A stretch of 64,000 nucleotides of DNA from Trichomonas vaginalis G3 (Eukaryota > Parabasalia > Trichomonadida > Trichomonadidae), in contig NC_067204.1 in NCBI RefSeq assembly GCF_026262505.1, forward strand, positions 16,718,165 through 16,782,164, in the 5' to 3' direction. The translations under genes and the position numbers were made by a program. Shown piece after piece: positions 1 through 6,628 of the stretch (positions are counted from its first letter, which is position 1; each line of letters begins with the position of its first letter). Below the pieces are notes generated by a model. It made no database searches, was not told where the DNA came from, and worked only from the letters and a program-made list of their open reading frames with translations.

Positions 1-642
1 GCTGATTACTTAGAAGTTGCTCATCTCCAGAGATTCATCATGAGAGGTTATGATAAATCTTCTTTCAAAGAAATGTTTATCCCGATACTCAAAGCACTTT
101 CCATGCATGATTCTATTAAGGCACTTGACGTGACTGGCCAGGGATTCGGCGATAAAGGTCTTATAATAATAAATGAAATGCTAAAAATGAATTTGACTTC
201 ATTGGCATTCGATGAGCAATACCCACTTAACTGTGATCATCTTTTCACAACTCTTGACCTCATTCTTGAAGATAAAATGGAGTTTGCACTATGGCCATAT
301 GAGAATCTCAAAAGATTATGGGCCAAAGTGTCATCTCAACAATTCCAAGAGCTTCTTCCTGTTGTCAGTTCCATTAGGAAACGTTATCTTGATAGATATC
401 GTTCTATTATCAAGAACTGCGAAAACGCTAGAAACAGCTTTTTCGAGTGTTCGCAGATTCCAAGAGATCCGCTTCTAAACAATTACAAACCAACGCAGAA
501 AGTTGACATTGATATTCTTAACCAAGTCACTGTTAATATGATGCAATCAATCATTGATGTGAAAGGCGAGTTTAACGAAGACTTTCTCACGATTGATATT
601 AAGAGGATGATTAAGAAGTATATGCTTAATCTTCTCGTGTAA
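1..642 (+). CDS. Leucine-rich-repeat host protein, C-terminal part (partial)
   Basis: The reading frame is open from the left edge and ends in TAA at 640-642, so only about the last 213 residues are seen. The first part carries a ribonuclease-inhibitor/CARMIL-like leucine-rich repeat: the stretch 'SIKALDVTGQGFGDKG' is the typical 'L-D-hydrophobic-G-x-x-F-G-D-x-G' unit. A helical tail without repeats follows, with conserved-looking W and P residues. Trichomonads have many such LRR proteins, often called CARMIL-like and thought to act as cytosolic or cytoskeletal scaffolds. That role is family knowledge; nothing here fixes a partner. No signal peptide or membrane segment is visible in the part present. 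It is the intact left neighbour of the mariner insertion, and its stop lies about 330 bp from the mariner end. Confidence 0.7.
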   Translation, partial: ADYLEVAHLQRFIMRGYDKSSFKEMFIPILKALSMHDSIKALDVTGQGFGDKGLIIINEMLKMNLTSLAFDEQYPLNCDHLFTTLDLILEDKMEFALWPYENLKRLWAKVSSQQFQELLPVVSSIRKRYLDRYRSIIKNCENARNSFFECSQIPRDPLLNNYKPTQKVDIDILNQVTVNMMQSIIDVKGEFNEDFLTIDIKRMIKKYMLNLLV

Positions 643-975
643 TTCTTTAAGTTCTTTTTTACTGTTTTAAAACTTTTATTCGGTTTATTCTATATTTAAC
701 TATTTACATGTTCAGCATATGAATACCTAATCACTAAACACATTCATTTTAAATTCAAGATTATCATTATATGTTTATAAAGCATAATAGATGATTCTAT
801 CTCTTGAAAAACACTTTGCAACGAATCGATATTTGTAATATGTGAAAGATGGCATTGTACTGATTTATTGTTCTTATTTCATCTCCTCGATTGATATTTA
901 TAGGATTATGGTTGATTAATGATTCAAAAGAAATCTTTCCGAATGAACAAAGTTTCATGGCCGCGTAACATCATA
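643..975. other. AT-rich spacer between LRR gene and mariner
   Basis: I see no gene. The sequence is AT-rich host spacer that ends at the TA target dinucleotide (974-975) of the mariner. Confidence 0.6.
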
Positions 976-1003
976 TAGGGTGTCCAAAGGTGCGTTTAGC
1001 ACA
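976..1003 (+). repeat. Mariner left terminal inverted repeat
   Basis: It is the inverse of 25859-25886 with one C/T difference, preceded by the TA target dinucleotide. It is the expected transposase binding site. Confidence 0.9.
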
Positions 1004-1182
1004 GCGCTCTATATGAGACTATTAAAGGAGATATATGCTGATTATAAATATATAATAAAAAATATGAATATATGTATATGATGAGTATGTTGTATTTTGG
1101 CGCCATGCCGGGATATAAAATAAATTTTGAGACAAGAGGCGGTTTCGCGGGAAATTTTGGCGGGATTTTTTTCATTTTTTTA

Positions 1183-1371
1183 ATGAATCATAAAGAAAAC
1201 ATCCTCGCTCTTGCAAAAAAATGCAAAGACTGTAAAAAAGTCTACGAGACATTGGTAAAATGCTTCGGTATGGATGCTCCTAGCTATTCCACTGTAACGT
1301 ATCATGTTAGGATGTATCACTTCATGAACAAAAAGGCGCCCATCATAAAAATTGACAAAAAATCGCCGGAT
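1183..1371 (+). pseudogene. Mariner transposase, N-terminal part
   Basis: 63 codons from ATG at 1183 to GAT at 1371, beginning MNHKENILALAKK and containing the first helix-turn-helix of the paired-like DNA-binding domain. I chose this ATG over the upstream in-frame ones because it opens the region that looks like transposase, and because TCATTTT at 1172-1178 matches the trichomonad initiator (TCA+1 followed by pyrimidine and A/T) with A+1 nine bases before the ATG. The frame is cut by the Polinton end at 1372; the remainder lies after 24972. This is a plain DNA transposon gene disrupted by insertion, with no other damage visible on this side. Confidence 0.85.
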
Positions 1372-1389
1372 AGTTAGTATGGTTATCTT

Positions 1390-1420
1390 GGGTACGGCGG
1401 CACTGCGTTCCACCTTACCC
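1390..1420 (+). other. 31-nt terminal fold-back, left end of A
   Basis: A nested stem: GGGTA (1390-1394) pairs with TACCC (1416-1420) and, after 4-nt internal loops, GGCAC pairs with GTTCC (one mismatch) around a 3-nt loop. The 5-4-5-3-5-4-5 layout is the same as in the fold-backs at the ends of Polinton B. Confidence 0.6.
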
Positions 1421-1597
1421 AACATAACAGTTTGACACTTTACAAAACCGTTAACGTATATTTTACAACACAAACGACAATACTAACTTAACCTTAAATA
1501 TTTACAAAACCGCCAACCACTTCACCTCACTAACGACTTCACTAACGACTTCACTAATGAAAAATAAACGTTCTCACTAACGTTCCCACTAATGTTC

Positions 1598-1924
1598 TCA
1601 TTTACAAAAGTATTGCAGCGCTTCCCATTGCTGTGCTTCACACAATAGTTCATATTCTTCAGTATCGCTGCTGTCACTCCAATCGTCAGAGTCAAAGTCA
1701 CTGTCAAAATAAATGTTAGTAAGTTTTGACAAAGCTAATGAAACACGCTTACCGTTTGTATCTATTGCTTTTATATATCTCCCATTATGTTTGTTGTCAT
1801 AAACGCTCAAACTAACTTTACCCTTTCTCCCTCGTATCTGATAGAATGTATTTTCACGAGGAACGAAGAACAAATTCTTGAACTCATGACCGTTGTAGTT
1901 TGTTATCTCAATAGTTTTCGTCAT
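1598..1924 (-). CDS. TIR-encoded 108-residue protein, left copy
   Basis: A complete small gene lies wholly inside the terminal repeat, so the element carries two copies pointing outward. The product starts MTKTIEITNYNGHEFKN, has a beta-rich body (IRGRKGKVSLSVYDNKHNG, then DTNGKRVSLALSKL) and an acidic D/S-rich stretch before the C-terminus. By eye the body matches the C-terminal domain of the HNH-type protein at 45359-45943 in Polinton B (IEITDYGEHTFEF..., DTDGKYVRLYLNKFKKLYG). It may therefore be a DNA-binding or accessory domain without the nuclease part; that role is inference. An A/T-rich leader and one AGATCT module lie just upstream. Confidence 0.65.
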   Translation of the reverse strand: MTKTIEITNYNGHEFKNLFFVPRENTFYQIRGRKGKVSLSVYDNKHNGRYIKAIDTNGKRVSLALSKLTNIYFDSDFDSDDWSDSSDTEEYELLCEAQQWEALQYFCK

Positions 1925-2015
1925 TTATATAAAAATAAAATAAAAATAATTTTAAAAATAAACTTAAAATTAATGATATCACCACTCCCACACGTATGAA
2001 AACATCCATTTAAAT

Positions 2016-2066
2016 TTAGGTGAAGTGGTGAGATCTCACCTGTTTTTTCACCTCTTTTTTCACCCT
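2016..2066 (+). promoter_or_regulatory. AGATCT module (forward), left TIR
   Basis: Half-sites GGTGA and GGTGA, then the core AGATCT, then TCACC repeated three times at 12-nt spacing. The central GGTGAGATCTCACC is a perfect palindrome. Confidence 0.75.
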
Positions 2067-2073
2067 GTTGAAT

Positions 2074-2601
2074 TCATTGCTTTATAACTCTCTTCCTTGG
2101 TTTCTTTTTAGTTGCTTTCTTTACGTCCGTCTCCAACTTGACTGTCTTTCTTCTTCGTCCGTAATGATACCAGTTACTTCCACCAGTCAATGGGTCAAAT
2201 GGTCTTTCGTAAGGGTTTCCATACATTCCATAGGGACCATACGGAAGAACTACTGGTGGAGAAGAAACATTTTCTTTAGTTCCATCGAATCTATTTAAAT
2301 GCATTGTTTCACCTTTCATCTGGTCATTAAAGTCTTTTGCGTGTTTTGCAAACTCATCGTCCTTTCCTAAAGCATTTTCTGACTCAGTCGCAACCAAATT
2401 AGATGCTTTATTTATGAGCCCTATTTTATTTAATCTTAACTTCTTTGCAACCCAGCCTCCAATCTTCCCTTTATTTGCATCTAATGTCTTCGAAACCCTT
2501 CCTCCACTCATTTTATTTACTGCGTCATAAGCTCCAAGTGCTTTTGCTCCAAATGCTAATGCTTTTGTTCCCATTGCGCCTAAAGCTGCCCAAGCTACCA
2601 T
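2074..2601 (-). CDS. Candidate small virion protein, amphipathic N-terminus
   Basis: 175 residues. The N-terminus (MVAWAALGAMGTKALAFGAK) is Ala/Gly-rich and helical, followed by a Lys-rich segment, a middle with many Asn/Pro/Gly/Tyr, and a very basic tail (KKATKKKPRKRVIK). Small proteins of this type in Polintons and adenoviruses (PX or pVI/pX-like) bind DNA or membranes inside the particle; I assign it to that class only by composition. It starts the leftward cluster with 2602-2826 and 2827-3708, which abut with no spacer. The 3' end overlaps the inner edge of the terminal repeat. Confidence 0.5.
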   Translation of the reverse strand: MVAWAALGAMGTKALAFGAKALGAYDAVNKMSGGRVSKTLDANKGKIGGWVAKKLRLNKIGLINKASNLVATESENALGKDDEFAKHAKDFNDQMKGETMHLNRFDGTKENVSSPPVVLPYGPYGMYGNPYERPFDPLTGGSNWYHYGRRRKTVKLETDVKKATKKKPRKRVIKQ

Positions 2602-2826
2602 TTACACCATATTAAAATCATCTCTCTTCAATATTATCTCATAAAAGTTCTCGTTACTGGAGAAAGTCAATGAAACATAAGCGTTCTCACGGGCTTCGCC
2701 CTCACCGCTTTGCGGTCTATCTAACTTATTTCTTATCTCATCTATACGCTTCAAAATGTCTGAACAATTGCTAACATCTTCTACAACAGTTATTTCATCA
2801 TGAATGACCTTCAAGAACAAGCTCAT
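2602..2826 (-). CDS. Unknown 74-residue protein
   Basis: I do not recognise it. It begins MSLFLKVIHDEITVVEDV, contains a short helical/charged middle and ends ...NFYEIILKRDDFNMV. It lies tightly between two genes of the same strand: its stop is followed directly by the start of 2074-2601 and its start directly follows the stop of 2827-3708, so the three are probably expressed together. Confidence 0.5.
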   Translation of the reverse strand: MSLFLKVIHDEITVVEDVSNCSDILKRIDEIRNKLDRPQSGEGEARENAYVSLTFSSNENFYEIILKRDDFNMV

Positions 2827-3708
2827 TTAATATGCTATTAAAATCATCTCAATAATGAGTCCATCCTTTCCATCTTTAGGTAGCACAACATCTTTCATTG
2901 AAGAAGGTTCGACAAGTCTTATGTTAAACTTACTGACAAAGTTTGTTATACTATAATGCTTCGGCGGCGAATACATGTAGTTTGAAAGACATAATATAGA
3001 TTCTTCAGCAAATTCACTTATACTGGATTTTATAACAATGTTTTCACGAGACCAAATGCCACCAATTGACAATCTTGTAAGCAATCCTGCTGAACCTTCT
3101 ACTGTAAACGTCGATGGTAACATTCCACGAAGGTCATCTATTGACATCGTTGAGTCACTGTATTTAAATATTTTCTTAAAGCAATCGTCATTATCTAACC
3201 ATGCAATAGCTTTGAAGTTTTCATTCGAATATACATCTGCTTCATTAAATGTAAATCCTGACTTCTTTGCAGAGATGACTTTAAAATCTATTGAGTTTGT
3301 TTCAAAATTATATGCTATGGTAACTTCTGAAGGTAATGGATGCCCTTCCGCAGTCAGTTGTTCTCTCACTACCGTTTGAAGCTTTGTGTTAAAAACTTTC
3401 ATGTCATCTCCTGTGTCTAGGTTCACATACACAGCAACAGGAAAACTATCTTGCTTCTTTGTTTCATCATTATACCTCAAAACATTAAAGTTCTTCAATA
3501 ATATTGTTCTTCCTGCTGGAATACTTCTAACTTGTCTTATTTCAATAGCTTTCTCACCTCCTATATACTCTACCCAGTGTCTTGGATATTCATAAGTATA
3601 CTGACTTTCTTGAATTTTGGTAGGTTTCATCATAACGTGTTCATAGTATATCTTTATACTCTTGTCAGTTAGACTCGGTGCTATGTTCTGAATATTTCTG
3701 ACTTGCAT
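2827..3708 (-). CDS. Candidate minor capsid protein, family 2
   Basis: About 294 residues from the internal ATG at 3706-3708 (MQVRNIQNIAPSL). I prefer this start because the longer frame would run into the oppositely oriented ATPase gene; with it the two starts are only 16 nt apart. The segment YPRHWVEYIGGEKAIEIRQV resembles FDYPLRWLRDPSVTKAVGFR in the proteins at 40642-41490 and 45980-46840 and FKFPTDWI...YIGITSM in 20285-21141. The four appear to be one beta-rich structural family. A penton-like or other minor capsid role is inferred from the neighbours, not shown by a motif. Confidence 0.5.
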   Translation of the reverse strand: MQVRNIQNIAPSLTDKSIKIYYEHVMMKPTKIQESQYTYEYPRHWVEYIGGEKAIEIRQVRSIPAGRTILLKNFNVLRYNDETKKQDSFPVAVYVNLDTGDDMKVFNTKLQTVVREQLTAEGHPLPSEVTIAYNFETNSIDFKVISAKKSGFTFNEADVYSNENFKAIAWLDNDDCFKKIFKYSDSTMSIDDLRGMLPSTFTVEGSAGLLTRLSIGGIWSRENIVIKSSISEFAEESILCLSNYMYSPPKHYSITNFVSKFNIRLVEPSSMKDVVLPKDGKDGLIIEMILIAY

Positions 3709-3724
3709 TTTTAATGGAGATAAA
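3709..3724. promoter_or_regulatory. 16-nt divergent promoter
   Basis: Only 16 A/T-rich bases separate two divergent ATGs (3708 and 3725). Similar gaps of 17-18 nt occur at 6612-6628, 41491-41508 and 44136-44152. Confidence 0.5.
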
Positions 3725-4612
3725 ATGAAGCATTTAATACATGACGTAGATGAAGACATGAATGAAACTACAGACAAACTTAACTCTTCTCTTATTCTTC
3801 CTTTCAGCAAAGATTATGAGTTCTGTTCAAATGGTGTTTATTTCTATTGTGGAAAGATGGGGTCAGGAAAGACATTTAACCTCATTCGTCATATACTCAT
3901 AACAGAGCGTTTAGGAAACGACTCTTACTATGACCAAATCATTATATCAGCAACTTCAGATTCTATGGACTCAACAGCGAAAACATTTATGTCAAAAGTT
4001 CAAGCCTCTGTCGTTAAAGTTCCAGACAGTGAACTCATTGAATTTCTTCAACGTTACATTCGACGTAAGAGGAAATATTATGCCATCGTTGAATTTATAC
4101 AGTCAGGAATGCAAAAGACTTCTGAGGAGATGGAAAGAATTATTGACAAACACCACTTACGTCAATACTCAGGAGTTTACGATATGAAACGACTTACAAA
4201 CTACATTCTGTCAAAACTTTCAAAATACCCCTTCAAAAAATATCCATCAAACACTCTGCTCGTTTGTGACGACTTCGCCGGAAAAGGTTTAGTTTCAAAA
4301 CCAGACTCACCATTAGCTAACATCATAATTAAAGTTAGACATTACCATTTAACTGTAGCAATACTTATGCAAACATGGAGGTTTTTAGCTTTAAACATAA
4401 AACGTCTCATAACTGACTTCGTTATCTTTCAAGGTTTCTCACGCTATGATATTGAACTCATTTGGAAACAGTCAGGTATAACATTACCTTTTGAAGAAAT
4501 TTGGGAAGCATATAAGTCTCTCATCTCTCCTCGTTCATACCTTGAGATTCATATCATGACTAATACCATTAAAGTCAAAAATATTCCATGGGAACGACCA
4601 ACATTATTTTAA
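3725..4612 (+). CDS. DNA-packaging ATPase (FtsK/HerA type)
   Basis: 295 residues. Walker A is GKMGSGKT at about residues 43-50 and Walker B is LLVCDDF at about 178-184, with the following QTWR segment in the sensor position. This is the A32-like packaging ATPase that pumps element DNA into capsids in Polintons, virophages and large DNA viruses. The homologue in Polinton B (50459-51334) has APPGSGKT and LLILDDF, and the same 'T/SD...FPGLS / FQGFS' region. Its 3' end overlaps the convergent gene 4609-5010 by four bases. Confidence 0.88.
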   Translation: MKHLIHDVDEDMNETTDKLNSSLILPFSKDYEFCSNGVYFYCGKMGSGKTFNLIRHILITERLGNDSYYDQIIISATSDSMDSTAKTFMSKVQASVVKVPDSELIEFLQRYIRRKRKYYAIVEFIQSGMQKTSEEMERIIDKHHLRQYSGVYDMKRLTNYILSKLSKYPFKKYPSNTLLVCDDFAGKGLVSKPDSPLANIIIKVRHYHLTVAILMQTWRFLALNIKRLITDFVIFQGFSRYDIELIWKQSGITLPFEEIWEAYKSLISPRSYLEIHIMTNTIKVKNIPWERPTLF

Positions 4613-5010
4613 AGCTTAACCTTCAATTGACTGATGGTAAACAAATTCCATGCATCTCTGTCGCCATTTCTGTTAATATTTTTGCTGTCATTCATATCAT
4701 CCACTTCCCCATCCGTTAGCTTTTGAGGATATGCGTTAGAATAGCTGTTCTTAAATGAAGGCTTTTCACCTTTGAGAGCATAAACTCTATAACTTTCTGC
4801 ATACTTTATGTTTGAACCTCCTGAGCCATCATTGACATAAATTTTTATAGGCTTCCACCCTTTGTTCATGTTCCTGCTTCTTCCCTTTGCTCTTTTGTTC
4901 AGTAGTTCTACATCTTTATACACAGCACCTGTCTCAGTGAATTCAACAATATTTTCATTCGTTAGCTTTACATTCAAACCCTTGTCGAGTATATTGTTCA
5001 TTTCATACAT
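4609..5010 (-). CDS. Unknown protein, about 133 residues
   Basis: I do not recognise the family. I chose the ATG at 5008-5010 (MYEMNNILDKGLNVKL), because the longer frame overlaps the divergent gene at 5036. The middle is basic (NKRAKGRSRNMNKGWK) and a Gly/Ser-rich turn follows (NDGSGGSN). Codon use resembles the neighbouring element genes. It is convergent with the ATPase (4-nt overlap) and divergent from 5036-5650 with a 25-nt A/T-rich gap. Confidence 0.45.
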   Translation of the reverse strand: MYEMNNILDKGLNVKLTNENIVEFTETGAVYKDVELLNKRAKGRSRNMNKGWKPIKIYVNDGSGGSNIKYAESYRVYALKGEKPSFKNSYSNAYPQKLTDGEVDDMNDSKNINRNGDRDAWNLFTISQLKVKL

Positions 5011-5035
5011 ATAAAAGGTTTTTATTCTATATGAA

Positions 5036-5650
5036 ATGAGAAGCAAATCCATCTTAGCTGGTGCCGTTAATGTTCCAATTGAACCAACATCAAATGTTGA
5101 CTCACGAACGACAAACAATATTGTCATAAAGAACTATAGTTCAGAGTGTTTGAAAGAAAAAGAACCAGAACTGAAATCCGTGAATTTAAACTCAGCTTCA
5201 AACGCTAACGCTACATCAGATGTTAAGTTAGAGTATCCACCACTGGACCAAATTCTATCAAGAGAAGCCAACGACAACCCTTACACAAATGTTCAAACAA
5301 ATCCTTCAGATAACGTAGACCATTACCTTCTTCAGTTATACCAAACAATTTTACTCAAAGACGATAAGAAGCTTTTGACAAATCTTATAAGCAAGAACCA
5401 AATAATTCTAACAAAGGAGGACCCTGAAAATGTTATCTCACGAATAACAGGGAAACAATGTGTCATTGACTATCTCGACCCTGAAATCGAATGCTGTGGT
5501 CAAACTCCACTATTCATGAAAATAGGTAACATCCGCATCATTGAAACACCAGGAACTACAGGAGTTGAGTTTAAGTATAAATATTCGAACGAGTATACAA
5601 AACTTTCAACAGAATATAAACTTTGCTTGAAATATGTTTTAGTAAATTAA
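5036..5650 (+). CDS. Conserved Polinton protein with CCG motif
   Basis: 204 residues with a low-complexity N-terminal half (Asn/Ser-rich) and a folded C-terminal half. The C-terminal half resembles the protein at 54746-55225 of Polinton B: IDYLDPEIECCGQT against IKEIEPDVSCCGVS, then VEFKYKYS against LNLKYSFPD, both ending with a K/N-rich beta strand. Conservation between two strongly diverged elements and a position beside structural genes suggest a virion or assembly function; the exact role is unknown. It ends in a 4-nt overlap with the convergent gene 5647-5886. Confidence 0.55.
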   Translation: MRSKSILAGAVNVPIEPTSNVDSRTTNNIVIKNYSSECLKEKEPELKSVNLNSASNANATSDVKLEYPPLDQILSREANDNPYTNVQTNPSDNVDHYLLQLYQTILLKDDKKLLTNLISKNQIILTKEDPENVISRITGKQCVIDYLDPEIECCGQTPLFMKIGNIRIIETPGTTGVEFKYKYSNEYTKLSTEYKLCLKYVLVN

Positions 5651-5886
5651 AGCAATTTGTAATATCTATCCAAAACTTCTTCAACAGTATCGAACTCATC
5701 TTCATAATGCAAACCTAATCTTATTGACTTGGTGCAGTTTTCACTAACACAATATTTTTCTGTTCTCTTGACTGACATAACTAACTCATTTGTTTCATCA
5801 AACAGCAACAACCAAAGTTCATGACCTAATACATAACATTCATACTTTATATTTTTAGCTCTGAGTTCTCTTGTAAGCTGTTGCAT
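5647..5886 (-). CDS. Unknown 79-residue protein
   Basis: Begins MQQLTRELRAKNIKYECY and ends VEEVLDRYYKLL. It looks like a compact alpha/beta fold with no motif I recognise. The 5' end overlaps the 3' end of the upstream same-strand gene (5847-6611) by 40 nt and the 3' end overlaps the convergent gene by 4 nt, typical of the tight packing here. Confidence 0.4.
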   Translation of the reverse strand: MQQLTRELRAKNIKYECYVLGHELWLLLFDETNELVMSVKRTEKYCVSENCTKSIRLGLHYEDEFDTVEEVLDRYYKLL

Positions 5887-6611
5887 TTAATATTTTCTAA
5901 AAAGTCAACTTCAACAGTCATTCGCACTGGTGCCTTCAGTTCTACAGGCTCTCCTTGAAAGTCAACAAGTCTGAATTGCATGTCTTTCAAATTATGAGGA
6001 CTAATGCGAACCCATTTACCTAAATGAGTTGCTATGACAGGAACGTTTGGAATGAACATTGAATTGACTGCATAACAGAAGGATTTATATTCTACTGAAC
6101 CTTTACTATTAACTCCTGAAATGCCTGTGACATTAGCTATTTTAGACTCAATGTATAAACAATTACCATAACATACGTATGGAACAGATTTCATCTCAAT
6201 CGTTTTGTCAACACTTTTCAAAGGAAATGTCATATGGTATGCTCCTAAAAGAAGTTGAACTCTATGACTCATTCGTGTTATCTTGAACTCTTTCTTGCTA
6301 CTGAACTTCAATGTTCCCTCAGAAGAGAGTTCGACATCTATGTTGTCAATAGTTTCTTCATTTATGAGAGCATTTAACACTCCAGCAATTTTATCTATTC
6401 TATACCCAACTCTGTTAGGAAATGTTATAACACTTCTTTTGTCATCTATTTCAAACTCCATGAAATCTGTTTCGTCAGTTATAACGAATGAAGCAATAGT
6501 ATTAAAGTCAACAACTCTGAAAGCAAGCGCTTCATTCTGAAGACCTAAGTTTGTTTGTAGCTTTACTGTCCCGTATTCGTTTGGGTCTGTACTTTGCAAA
6601 TAGAACAACAT
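5847..6611 (-). CDS. Candidate minor capsid protein, family 1
   Basis: 254 residues, strongly beta-rich, with no signal peptide. The segment MQFRLVDFQGEPVELKAPVR near the C-terminus is echoed by LTLVDANFVPVKLLCPMYL in the protein at 53935-54741 of Polinton B, and the N-terminal beta/T-rich layout also corresponds. 'F-R-hydrophobic-V-D-x-x-G-x-P-V' is a motif I associate with minor structural proteins of Polinton-like elements. A penton or vertex role is inferred. The divergent start to the fibre gene is only 17 nt away. Confidence 0.55.
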   Translation of the reverse strand: MLFYLQSTDPNEYGTVKLQTNLGLQNEALAFRVVDFNTIASFVITDETDFMEFEIDDKRSVITFPNRVGYRIDKIAGVLNALINEETIDNIDVELSSEGTLKFSSKKEFKITRMSHRVQLLLGAYHMTFPLKSVDKTIEMKSVPYVCYGNCLYIESKIANVTGISGVNSKGSVEYKSFCYAVNSMFIPNVPVIATHLGKWVRISPHNLKDMQFRLVDFQGEPVELKAPVRMTVEVDFLENIKCNSLQENSELKI

Positions 6612-6628
6612 TTTATTCTCATTAAAAT
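6612..6628. promoter_or_regulatory. 17-nt divergent promoter
   Basis: A/T-rich gap between ATGs at 6611 and 6629. It contains CTCATTAAA, matching the trichomonad initiator TCA+1-Y-W for the rightward gene, with A+1 ten bases before the ATG. Confidence 0.5.

Larger units (their letters stand above)
1372..2098 (+). repeat. Polinton A left terminal inverted repeat
   Basis: 727 bp matching the inverse of 24246-24972 almost perfectly. It contains a fold-back element near the tip, a complete small gene on the - strand and one AGATCT module. Its inner edge reaches into the 3' end of the gene at 2074-2601. Confidence 0.93.

Noticed and set aside
5036-5650. Adenovirus-type maturation protease
   Set aside because: I searched both elements for the His-Asp/Glu-Cys pattern. 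The CC pair here lacks the surrounding motif. No protease could be supported in either element.
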